DNA of 64,000 nt from assembly GCA_037200975.1 (NCBI GenBank), contig JBBCGI010000001.1, positions 1,984,001-2,048,000 on the forward strand. The letters run 5' to 3'. Below the pieces are notes generated by a model that saw only the letters and a list, made by a program, of their open reading frames with translations, made no database searches and was not told the DNA's origin. The number at the start of each line of letters is the position of its first letter. Position 1 is the first letter of the stretch. Source of the stretch: Pseudomonadota bacterium. GTDB taxonomy: Bacteria; Pseudomonadota; Gammaproteobacteria; Steroidobacterales; Steroidobacteraceae. Positions 30,963 to 38,439 of this stretch are shown here, one piece after another. A program made the position numbers and the translations under genes.

Positions 30963-31861
30963 CGCATCGGCTCTATCTTCTGCGATTCGGGCTTTTGTTC
31001 CTCGGGCTGCAGCGCCAGCAGCAACGCAGCGCCGAGCGCCAGCGCGATGCCCGCGAGTTTCAGCGGGCCCGGCATCAAGCCCGCGAGCCCGAGGGAAATA
31101 CACGCCGTCAGCAACGGCGCACCCGCATTCACCATCGGCGAGACGATGATGGCCTTGCCGTAACGGAAGGCGAACACCAGCGTCAGCGCGCCGACGGCGT
31201 TCAGCATTTGAATGACCGCCGCGAGTCCCCAGCCGTCCACGTGTGTATTGATGGGCTGCGAGAAGTCCGTCATCGCCAGCGCGACGGGAATGAACAACAA
31301 CCCGCTCAGCGTCATGTAGAAGAAGATGCTGGCGGCATCCATGGTCGCATTGGCGAGCTTGATGAAATACGCCTGCGCGCCCCACGCGACGAGGATGGCG
31401 AGCGCGAGCAGGAACCACAGGCCGTAGCCGGTGGGCTCGCCGTCGGTGCGGTAGTCGAACAGCGGCAGCGACAGCAGCGCCAGCGCGATCCCCAGCAGCC
31501 CTAGCTTGCCGGTGCGCTCCCCTAACAACCCAAAGGACAACGCAATCGTCAGCGCCGGTGACAACGAGATGATCGGGAAGATCAAATACGGCGGCCCGAT
31601 GCGCACCGCGTGGAACAGCAGCAGCTGCCCGCCCGCGCCGAGCACGCCGATCGCGAGACCGAGCGCGATCGAGCGCCCGTCGCGCTTGAGCGCCTCGCGG
31701 CTCATTTTCATCACGATCAGCGCGGGCGCAATCATCGTGAGCGCCCAGACGCAGTAGTTGAGCGTTTCGGGCAGGCCGTGTTCGCCGGGCAAGCCCGCGA
31801 ATGCGCCCCACACGCCCCACAACAGCATGGTGATCAACGCGTGAGCCAACCAGTTGCGCAT
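30959..31861 (-). CDS. EamA/DMT-family inner-membrane transporter
   Basis: This 300-residue protein has about ten hydrophobic helices and two EamA repeats, including the first-helix pattern LLWGVWGAFAGLP and FPIISLSPALTIALSFGLLGERTG in the first repeat. It lies between the TonB receptor (12 bases upstream) and agaZ (4-nt overlap), so it is the obvious inner-membrane importer for the sugar the receptor brings in. That would replace the PTS or AgaP permeases used by other N-acetylgalactosamine loci. Most EamA members are exporters, so uptake is inferred from context. Confidence 0.85.
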   Translation of the reverse strand: MRNWLAHALITMLLWGVWGAFAGLPGEHGLPETLNYCVWALTMIAPALIVMKMSREALKRDGRSIALGLAIGVLGAGGQLLLFHAVRIGPPYLIFPIISLSPALTIALSFGLLGERTGKLGLLGIALALLSLPLFDYRTDGEPTGYGLWFLLALAILVAWGAQAYFIKLANATMDAASIFFYMTLSGLLFIPVALAMTDFSQPINTHVDGWGLAAVIQMLNAVGALTLVFAFRYGKAIIVSPMVNAGAPLLTACISLGLAGLMPGPLKLAGIALALGAALLLALQPEEQKPESQKIEPMR

Positions 31862-31873
31862 GCCAGCTACAGC

Positions 31874-34645
31874 CTAAAACTTCAGGCTGACGCTGGCGAT
31901 CACCGTCCGCCCCCAGGACTCGAAGCCCGCGAGGATATCCGGGCGGCCGAGATTGGACCGGTAGTGCGCGTCGCTCAGGTTGCGCCCTTCGAGCGAAACT
32001 CCGAACACGTCGTTGATCTGGTACTGCACCGAGGCCGTGACCCAGGTGATCGGCGCCCCGATCTGCGACAGGCCACCGACCGCGTCGGTGACCTCGGTGT
32101 ATTCGCCGCTGTAGTCGACCGCGACCTGCGCATCCCACGGTCCCTGCTCGTACATGAGTGCCGCGGAGTATGCCGACTTCGACACGCCTTCGAGCTGCCC
32201 GACGTGTACGCCATCGATGTACGCCTTGGTGTCGGTATACGTGTAGCTGGCGCGCAGGCCGAAACCGCTCGGGAAGAAGTGCTGACCACCCAGCTCGAAG
32301 CCCGTGACCTTGGCCTTGTCGCCGTTGATGGGCCGGCTGACGTCGTAGAGGATGGGCGCGTCCGGCGCGCCACCGACGCTGCCGATGACGCCGATGTCCT
32401 GGTTCTCCTGCAATTCATAAGTGATGAATCCTTCGATGTTCTTCCAGAACACCGCCGCGTTCAGCACCGACTTTTCGTCGAAGTACCACTCGAGCGACAG
32501 ATCCGCCTGATCGGCGAACACCGGTTCGAGATCGGCGTTGCCGTCGTAGAACACGGAGAACGTGCGATCGAGCGTGTTGTCGGTGCGCGTCGGCGCGAGC
32601 TGGTTCAGCGACGGACGCGCCATGACGCGTGCGGCCGCGCCGCGCAGCACCAGCGTTTCGGTGAACCAGTAGCCGGCGTTGAACGACGGCAGCAGCTTGC
32701 TGTAACTGCCATTCTGCGTGAGCGGCTCGGCCTCGCTGTACGTGACATCGGGGCTCGAGGTCGGGACCTCGGGCGTCGGATCGTCGACGTACACGATGTC
32801 GTTGATGGCGGTGCGCGCCGTGGTGTCGGTCGAGATCCAGCGCACACCCGCGCTCAGGTACCAGTTGTCCGCCTTGAGGTCGGCCTTGACGAACAACGCA
32901 TCGGTGTCTTCCTCGACGTCGTACGACTGCACGGGATTGAGCTCCGGCGCCGTGTTGTCGGCGTCGTAGACGTCGCCGGTCGGATCGCCGTTTTCATCGA
33001 GGATGGGCTGGCCGTCGAGTGCGTGCAGCGCCTGTAGATAGGCTGGCACGTCGAAGCGGATGAAGGTGCGCGGGAAGTGCCCGCCCGCGCCGTGCATGAA
33101 ATTCGGCAGCGACACGCTGCGCACGACGTCGGCGCCGAGGCTGCCGAAGGTCGTCGTGTACAGGTTGCAGTACTGGCACGAGCCGCCGTTGGTGTCGTTC
33201 TCGACGGTGTTGCGCACCTTGGTGCGTTCGGTGCGCGCGGCGCCGAACGACACGGACTTGAACACTCCCGCGTCGACGGCGAACGAGCCGCCGAGCGTGA
33301 AGCCGGTGACGGTGTCCTCGACGTCCGTGCCCGAGAGCCCTATGTAGTGCAGGCCATAGTCGTCGTTGCCGAGCTCGCCGGCGGCCAGCGCGGTCGCGAG
33401 ATCGCGGCCGTCTTCGAGCGTCACGGAGATATCCGGCAGCGCGTTGTCGTTCATGTCGACGCGCGCCGTATGGTTTCCGCCGATGCCCGACACGACCCAG
33501 GTGTCTTTGCCACCGGAGTCGCGCACGGAGCGCGAACGATAGGCGTCGAAGTCGAACGCCAGTTTGTCGGTGGCCTTCCACTCGGCGTTCCAGCCGAACT
33601 GCGTGGTGTCGACGACGCGGTACTCGGTGATCGTGGAGATCTCCGGCACCAGCTCGGCGACGGTCATGCCGGTCACCCAGTGATCGTCGATGCTGACGTC
33701 GCTCCAGCGGTGCAGGCCGGTTTCCTCGTCGAGGATGGAATCTTCTAGATAGAAGGACTCGTGATAACCCACGGTCGGCGCATCGAGCCGCGTGAACAGC
33801 GCATCGAAGCTGATGCTGAAGGTCTCGCTCGGCTTCCACTGCAGAACACCCGTGACGCCGGTGCGTTTCTTGTTCTGCACGCGCGCGCCGAAGCTGGTGC
33901 AGCACAGGCCTAACAAGTCGCTCTCGTCGGCCGAGATCTCGCCGTCGCCGTCCGCATCGAACGAGCCTGGCGAATCCGGGTTGATGGAGAATTCCTGCAC
34001 GGCATCCGAGCGATCCGTGACGTCCTGGTAGGTCGCCGTCAGCAGCACTCCGAAGGTGTCGCCGGCAAAAGTGCTGCTGAACACGCCGCTGGCCTTGTAG
34101 CCGTTTTTTTCCGACATGTCGTTGTAGTCGGCGTCGGCCGAGAAACGCATATGCATGCCGGCCTGGTCGAGCGGCTTGGCCGAGCTCAGATTGATCGTGC
34201 CGCCGATGCTGCCTTCCAGATGCGCGGCGTCCGCAGATTTGTAGACGTCGGCGCCGTTGATCACCTCGGACGGCAACACGTCGAACGCGAATTCGCGGCC
34301 ATCGCCATCGGTGGCGAGGATGCGGCCGTTCAGCGTCACGATGCTGTATTCGGGACCGAGGCCGCGGATGCTGACGTACTGCCCCTCGCCGCCGCGCGTG
34401 CGCGAGATGGTGATACCCGTGATATGCGACAGCGAATCCGCGACGTTGGCGTCGGGGAAGCGGCCCAGGTCCTCGGCGACGATCGAGTCCTGCACGATGC
34501 CGGCGGACTTCTTGAGATCGCGCGACTCGACCAGCGCCGCGCGCGTGCCGACGACCACGACTTCGTCGAGCGTTTCTTCATCGGCAGCGTGCACCGTCGC
34601 ACTGCACAGCAGCATCAGGGCGAGAGTGGCGTTCTTCTTGTTCAT
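31874..34645 (-). CDS. TonB-dependent receptor of the Xanthomonas/Caulobacter type, likely amino-sugar receptor
   Basis: This 923-residue receptor has a signal peptide (1-20), a TonB-box-like LDEVVVVGTRAAL, and a plug with VADSLSHITGITISRTRGGEGQ (broken here before YVSIRGLGPEYS) and VYKSADAAHLEGSIGGTI, as in the TonB-Xanth-Caul family of carbohydrate receptors. The barrel ends ...VIASVSLKF. Residues about 222-233 form a textbook EF-hand loop, DADGDGEISADE, inside the early barrel, which suggests calcium binding in an extracellular loop. It heads the unit with EamA, agaZ, agaS and the kinase and is divergent from agaR, so it probably imports N-acetylgalactosamine or an oligosaccharide containing it. 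Confidence 0.9.
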   Translation of the reverse strand: MNKKNATLALMLLCSATVHAADEETLDEVVVVGTRAALVESRDLKKSAGIVQDSIVAEDLGRFPDANVADSLSHITGITISRTRGGEGQYVSIRGLGPEYSIVTLNGRILATDGDGREFAFDVLPSEVINGADVYKSADAAHLEGSIGGTINLSSAKPLDQAGMHMRFSADADYNDMSEKNGYKASGVFSSTFAGDTFGVLLTATYQDVTDRSDAVQEFSINPDSPGSFDADGDGEISADESDLLGLCCTSFGARVQNKKRTGVTGVLQWKPSETFSISFDALFTRLDAPTVGYHESFYLEDSILDEETGLHRWSDVSIDDHWVTGMTVAELVPEISTITEYRVVDTTQFGWNAEWKATDKLAFDFDAYRSRSVRDSGGKDTWVVSGIGGNHTARVDMNDNALPDISVTLEDGRDLATALAAGELGNDDYGLHYIGLSGTDVEDTVTGFTLGGSFAVDAGVFKSVSFGAARTERTKVRNTVENDTNGGSCQYCNLYTTTFGSLGADVVRSVSLPNFMHGAGGHFPRTFIRFDVPAYLQALHALDGQPILDENGDPTGDVYDADNTAPELNPVQSYDVEEDTDALFVKADLKADNWYLSAGVRWISTDTTARTAINDIVYVDDPTPEVPTSSPDVTYSEAEPLTQNGSYSKLLPSFNAGYWFTETLVLRGAAARVMARPSLNQLAPTRTDNTLDRTFSVFYDGNADLEPVFADQADLSLEWYFDEKSVLNAAVFWKNIEGFITYELQENQDIGVIGSVGGAPDAPILYDVSRPINGDKAKVTGFELGGQHFFPSGFGLRASYTYTDTKAYIDGVHVGQLEGVSKSAYSAALMYEQGPWDAQVAVDYSGEYTEVTDAVGGLSQIGAPITWVTASVQYQINDVFGVSLEGRNLSDAHYRSNLGRPDILAGFESWGRTVIASVSLKF

Positions 34646-34694
34646 GGCAGCGCGTCATCCCTTGTGAGCGAGTTCGCGACGATGCTAGTTGCCT

Positions 34695-34732
34695 ATTTTC
34701 GCAAGAACAAATAACTTTCGTTTGCTTTCGAA
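34695..34732. promoter_or_regulatory. CTTTCG repeats, probable AgaR operator
   Basis: CTTTCG occurs at 34715-34720 and 34725-34730 in direct repeat with a 10-base period, and TTTTCG at 34696-34701. DeoR-family AgaR of enterobacteria binds sites built from repeated CTTTC. The location between the divergent receptor operon and agaR fits control of both. Confidence 0.6.
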
Positions 34733-34746
34733 TTGAGGGGGAGGCC

Positions 34747-35523
34747 ATGAAACAGCTGGTTGGGCTCGAGGAACGGCGCCGGAAGATCCGTGGGCTTCTC
34801 GAGGAACGCTCGCAGGTCACGGTCGTCGAGCTGGCGGAGCAGTTCTCCGTGTCGGCGGTGACCATCCGCGCGGACCTGGTCGCGCTCGACGAGATCGGCG
34901 CGCTGGTGCGCGTGCACGGCGGCGCGCTGCCGCGGCGCGAATCCGACGAGCTGCCGATCGACATCAAGCAGAACATGCGGCGCGCGGAGAAATTGCGGAT
35001 CGCCGCGGCGGCGGTCGCGCATATTCACGAAGGCGAAACGATCCTGCTGGATTCGGGCACCACCACCGCGGAGATTGCCAAGCTGATCCGCGGGCTCAAG
35101 TTCGAATCGCTGAACGTCATCACCAACGCGCTCAACATCGCCGTGATGCTGGCGAGCGCGCCGTTCATCAACCTGGTCATTCCGGGCGGCGTGTTGCGGC
35201 GGCGCTCGTGGTCGCTGTCCGGGCCGCCGGCCGAGAACGCGATGCGGGAACTGCAGGCCGACACCTTGTTCCTCGGAGTAGATAGCCTGGATCCGGAGGT
35301 GGGCCTCATGACGCCGCACGTGCTCGAGGCGCAGCTCAACGCACAGATGATCCGCATCGCGCGCAAGGTGATCGCGGTGACGGATTCGTCGAAGCTGTTG
35401 CGGCGCAATCTGTCGGTGATCTCGCCCGTGGATACGGTCGATCTGCTGATCACGGACAAGGCGGCCGATACGCGCGCGATCGAGACGATCCGCGGACGGG
35501 GCGTCGAGGTGCAGCTCGTCTAG
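34747..35523 (+). CDS. agaR: DeoR-family repressor, AgaR-like
   Basis: This 258-residue regulator has a DeoR helix-turn-helix at the N-terminus (RRRKIRGLLEERSQVTVVEL, SVSAVTIRADLVALDE, LVRVHGGALP) and the sugar-phosphate sensor domain (ILLDSGTTTAEIAKLI, VITNALNIAVML, PGGVLRRRSWSLSGP, LFLGVDSLDPEVGLMTP). A GGGGGAGG ribosome binding site precedes ATG 34747. Divergence from the aga-type operon and the CTTTCG repeats between them indicate a repressor of amino-sugar use, relieved by a phosphorylated intermediate such as tagatose-6-phosphate or galactosamine-6-phosphate. Confidence 0.88.
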   Translation: MKQLVGLEERRRKIRGLLEERSQVTVVELAEQFSVSAVTIRADLVALDEIGALVRVHGGALPRRESDELPIDIKQNMRRAEKLRIAAAAVAHIHEGETILLDSGTTTAEIAKLIRGLKFESLNVITNALNIAVMLASAPFINLVIPGGVLRRRSWSLSGPPAENAMRELQADTLFLGVDSLDPEVGLMTPHVLEAQLNAQMIRIARKVIAVTDSSKLLRRNLSVISPVDTVDLLITDKAADTRAIETIRGRGVEVQLV

Positions 35524-35526
35524 CTA

Positions 35527-37440
35527 CTAGCGGAAGGGTTCTTTCTTGCCGCCGGACAGGCGCTCGATCAACGAGGCGAACTTCGAGCCCTTCTTGTCGA
35601 CCTTGACGCGCAGGTGCCGCACGCCGGTGTCGCCGGTGCTGTCGTTCTGTATCTCGAGCGTGCTGGCGCCGAGGATTTCGAGCGTCTGATCCAGCGTCTC
35701 TTCGTCGACTTGCGCATGCGCGTTGCGGCGCGAGCCCGCACCGGGCTTGCGGGCATTGGAGGCCGGCGCGTGTTTTTTCGGTTCCGGCGCGGCGGCAGCC
35801 GCGGCCACGGGTTTCGTGGCGGCCGGCGCCGCTGCATTCGTCTGTTTGCCGAAGCGCGGCGAGGTTTCGCCGTCGACGTCCTGTTCGATCATCGCGGGCA
35901 GATCGTCTTCGAGCAGCTTGAAGACGCCGCTGGCGTTCGACTGCGACATGGAAGCCGGCGTCGGGGCCGGGCCTTCCTTGATGTTCGCCGCGCGGTGAAT
36001 GCCGCTGCGCGCCGCGTTCAGATCGTTGGCGCGCTCTTTCTCGATGGTCGTCACGGGCACGACGGAGACGGTCTTGAAGTCGGAGCGCACGTAGTACGCG
36101 ACCTGCTTCGCGGAGACGGCATCGCTGAAGAAACCCAGGCGCAAGCCGTACCAGGTGCGGCCTTCGCGATTCGCTTCGGTGGTGTAGAGCGTGTAGGCGT
36201 TGAAGATGGCGAGCGGCGCGACCTTCGCCATGTCGAAGGGCGTGACCGACCAGTCGAGCTGCACGGCGAACAGCACGGGCGCATTGCGCTTCACTTCGCT
36301 CTTGATGGCCTGCATCGACTGCGCGTCTTCGGGCTTGATGACACGGATCGCCTCGTCCACCGACGCTTCCTGCGAGCCTTCGCGATACGGCGAATGACGC
36401 TCGAGCAGGCGGATAGTCTGCGTGTCGGAGAGATCGTCGAGCTCCTCGATGACCTGGCGCACGTTGGTGAGCGAGGGTGTCGCGGGCATCACCGTCATCT
36501 GCATGGCCGGCATCTGCACCGTGGGATCCGGCGGCGGCGCCTTCGGCGCCGCGGGTTTCGCGACGGGTGCGGACGCGGTCAACGCGGGAGCGGAAACCTT
36601 GGCGGCGATCTTCGGTGCGACCAGCGGCGGTTTCGCGGCAGTGGCGGCTTTCGGCGCGGCGGCGGCGGGCTTCGCAGCCGCGGATTTTGCGGCAGGCGGC
36701 TTGGGCGCGGTGGCCTTCGCGGCGGGCTTCGCGGCAGCAGCCGGCTTCGCAGGTGCGGCAGCTTTTGCGGGCACGGCGACAGCTTTCGCAACCGGCTGCG
36801 CGGGCGCCGGTTTGACGGCCACGGGCGCGGCGGCGGCCGGCTGGCTAACTACCGGCTTCGCCACGGGCGGGTGTACGACCGGCACGTCGACGGTTTTCGC
36901 GTCGAGCGGTTTGAATCGCGGCTCATCGTCGGTGAGAACGAACGGCTCGGGTTCGAATTCGGCTGTCACGGCGGGCGCGGGCGTCGACGCGAACGGATGA
37001 CGCTCCTCGACGGCCGGAGCTGCAGGCGCAGCGGCAGCGGGTTTCGCGGCTTCGGCAACCGGAGCAGGCGCTGGCGCGGTGGCGCGCGGCGCGACCGGCG
37101 CTGATGCGGCGCCTTGCGGCAGCGAGGGATTGTTAGCCCGCAGCTTCTTGCCGGGCGCTTCGCCGGCCCAGGCTTGCGGATAAACCTCGCGCACGATCTG
37201 CAGCATCTCTTCGGCGGCCTGCTGGCTCTCGAAATAACCCATGTGCAGGCGGAATCGCTCACGGCCGTCTTCGCGGCGGCGGCTGACGAAGAATGTGTAT
37301 TGCGCGAGTGTCGGATCTTTCGGCTGCGACAGCGCCATCGGCGTGGTCGACGAGGTCAGGTTGATCACGAAACCGCCCGTCGCGGTTCCGGCTGTGGGTC
37401 GCGTCAGAGTGTTCACGACAAAATCTGGCTTTGCGCTCAT
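35527..37440 (-). CDS. SPOR-like protein with a long Ala/Pro/Lys-rich linker
   Basis: This 637-residue protein has no signal peptide or membrane helix. Residues about 42-95 (TLAQYTFFVSRRREDGRERFRLHMGYF, in two readable parts, then AAEEMLQIVREVYPQAW) resemble a SPOR fold. Residues about 110-320 are low-complexity Ala/Pro/Lys. A second SPOR-like unit lies at about 390-465 (VLFAVQLDWSV, YTLYTTEANREGRTWYGLRLGFFSDAVSAKQVAYYVRSDF in pieces). The basic C-terminus (VRHLRVKVDKKGSKFASLIERLSGG) is distinct. SPOR domains usually bind denuded peptidoglycan in the periplasm, so the absence of an export signal is odd. Here the fold may serve a cytoplasmic scaffold. It is a single gene convergent with agaR. 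Confidence 0.7.
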   Translation of the reverse strand: MSAKPDFVVNTLTRPTAGTATGGFVINLTSSTTPMALSQPKDPTLAQYTFFVSRRREDGRERFRLHMGYFESQQAAEEMLQIVREVYPQAWAGEAPGKKLRANNPSLPQGAASAPVAPRATAPAPAPVAEAAKPAAAAPAAPAVEERHPFASTPAPAVTAEFEPEPFVLTDDEPRFKPLDAKTVDVPVVHPPVAKPVVSQPAAAAPVAVKPAPAQPVAKAVAVPAKAAAPAKPAAAAKPAAKATAPKPPAAKSAAAKPAAAAPKAATAAKPPLVAPKIAAKVSAPALTASAPVAKPAAPKAPPPDPTVQMPAMQMTVMPATPSLTNVRQVIEELDDLSDTQTIRLLERHSPYREGSQEASVDEAIRVIKPEDAQSMQAIKSEVKRNAPVLFAVQLDWSVTPFDMAKVAPLAIFNAYTLYTTEANREGRTWYGLRLGFFSDAVSAKQVAYYVRSDFKTVSVVPVTTIEKERANDLNAARSGIHRAANIKEGPAPTPASMSQSNASGVFKLLEDDLPAMIEQDVDGETSPRFGKQTNAAAPAATKPVAAAAAAPEPKKHAPASNARKPGAGSRRNAHAQVDEETLDQTLEILGASTLEIQNDSTGDTGVRHLRVKVDKKGSKFASLIERLSGGKKEPFR

Positions 37441-37643
37441 GTGGTGGAAACTGTCCCCGAATGCCTGGAAGGAACCGCGCCCCTTCCCGGACGCGACTCT
37501 TTACTTACTCGCTTTGGAGTGTGCGAACCATCGCATATACGGTCAACGGCGAAACTGAGCACGCTGTCGCAGAACACAGACCGAAATATTGATTCCACTA
37601 AGAGAAATGCGACATAAGCGCTGGAATTTCTTGCGCTGCAGTA

Positions 37644-38306
37644 TCAGTGCGGCAGGCGGTCCCAGTAACGTCCCGCCGAAAAAAAACTTTCCGCGTAGAA
37701 GTCATCGTCGAGCGAATTGATCGTCACGGGTTTGCCCGCGCCCGGCGCGTGCACGAAACGATGTTTGCCGATGTAGATGCCGACGTGATTCACGTGGCGG
37801 CCGCCGATCTTGAAGAACACGAGATCGCCGCGGCGCAATTTGCGCGGCTTGATGTTCTCGGCATCTTCTTCCTGCTCGCGCGAAGTGCGCGGCACGGTCA
37901 ATCCGAGCTGGCGGTGCGCGTAGAAAACGAGTCCGCTGCAATCGAAGCCATCGAGCGACGCGCCGCCGTAACGATACGGCGTGCCGCGCAGGCGCAGCGC
38001 GAAGTCCGCGAGCGCCTCGCCGCGATTGCGCATGTTGACCGCGCCGCCGCTGCCGTCCCACTCGTCACCGGAGCGCGTGTCATCGACGGTCGACGGAGAT
38101 TGGGTTTGCGGTGTGTGTGCGGGTTGCGTGGAAGGAGCGGAGGCACATCCGCCCAGAGCGAGCACGACCGCTAAAAAGGGGACATGCCTATTTTTCAGGC
38201 CTGGCCTTTTTTCCGCGGCGGATTTTGACCCTTCGTTCGCGCGAATGGAGCGCGCGGAAAACGGGGCGTGAAGCGAAAAGCCCCTAGTGCACATCAGCGC
38301 GCCCAT
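37644..38306 (-). CDS. NlpC/P60 peptidoglycan hydrolase lipoprotein with a repeat-derived 5' end
   Basis: The catalytic domain of this cell-wall endopeptidase is intact: Cys in FDCSGLVFYAHRQLG, His in HVNHVGIYIGKHRFVHAP and the RRGDLVFF strand. A lipobox (LAVVLALGGC) precedes it. The usual short Met-plus-basic head of the signal peptide is absent: upstream of FLAVVLALGGC the DNA is the arm of a 67-bp-arm palindrome, and the nearest in-frame starts are ATG codons inside its centre (38306 and 38294), neither with a ribosome binding site. The product would have 40-45 extra N-terminal residues before the signal. The gene may be impaired by the element, or use the element for expression. I give the longer start. 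Confidence 0.72.
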   Translation of the reverse strand: MGALMCTRGFSLHAPFSARSIRANEGSKSAAEKRPGLKNRHVPFLAVVLALGGCASAPSTQPAHTPQTQSPSTVDDTRSGDEWDGSGGAVNMRNRGEALADFALRLRGTPYRYGGASLDGFDCSGLVFYAHRQLGLTVPRTSREQEEDAENIKPRKLRRGDLVFFKIGGRHVNHVGIYIGKHRFVHAPGAGKPVTINSLDDDFYAESFFSAGRYWDRLPH

Positions 38307-38439
38307 TCTGAAGATGTAGCTTTTCGTAGCCTCGTTTTCCGGAACCCGAAGGGCGCGCTCCCTTGAGTGCGGACGAAGGGTCAAAATCCGCCGCGGAAAA
38401 AAGGCCAGGCCTGAAAAATAGGCATGTCCCCTTTTTAGC
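38170..38439. repeat. 270-bp palindromic element, 67-bp perfect arms
   Basis: Arms 38170-38236 and 38373-38439 are exact inverted copies, starting GCTAAAAAGGGGACATGCC. The 136-base centre continues the symmetry imperfectly (GGAAAACG and GCGAAAAGC against CGTTTTCC and GCTTTTCG). The element lies exactly between two genes: one end enters the signal peptide codons of the NlpC/P60 gene, and the other supplies the TAA stop of the GGDEF-EAL gene. It encodes no transposase and is most likely a non-autonomous mobile palindrome. Confidence 0.92.

Noticed and set aside
31610-33037. A 475-codon plus-strand open frame spanning the EamA and receptor genes
   Set aside because: It crosses two well-supported genes on the other strand and shows no protein family pattern.
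35614-37104. A 496-codon plus-strand open frame rich in Gly and Arg
   Set aside because: It is the antisense reading of the Ala/Pro/Lys-rich SPOR-like gene; the composition follows from the codon bias of that gene.
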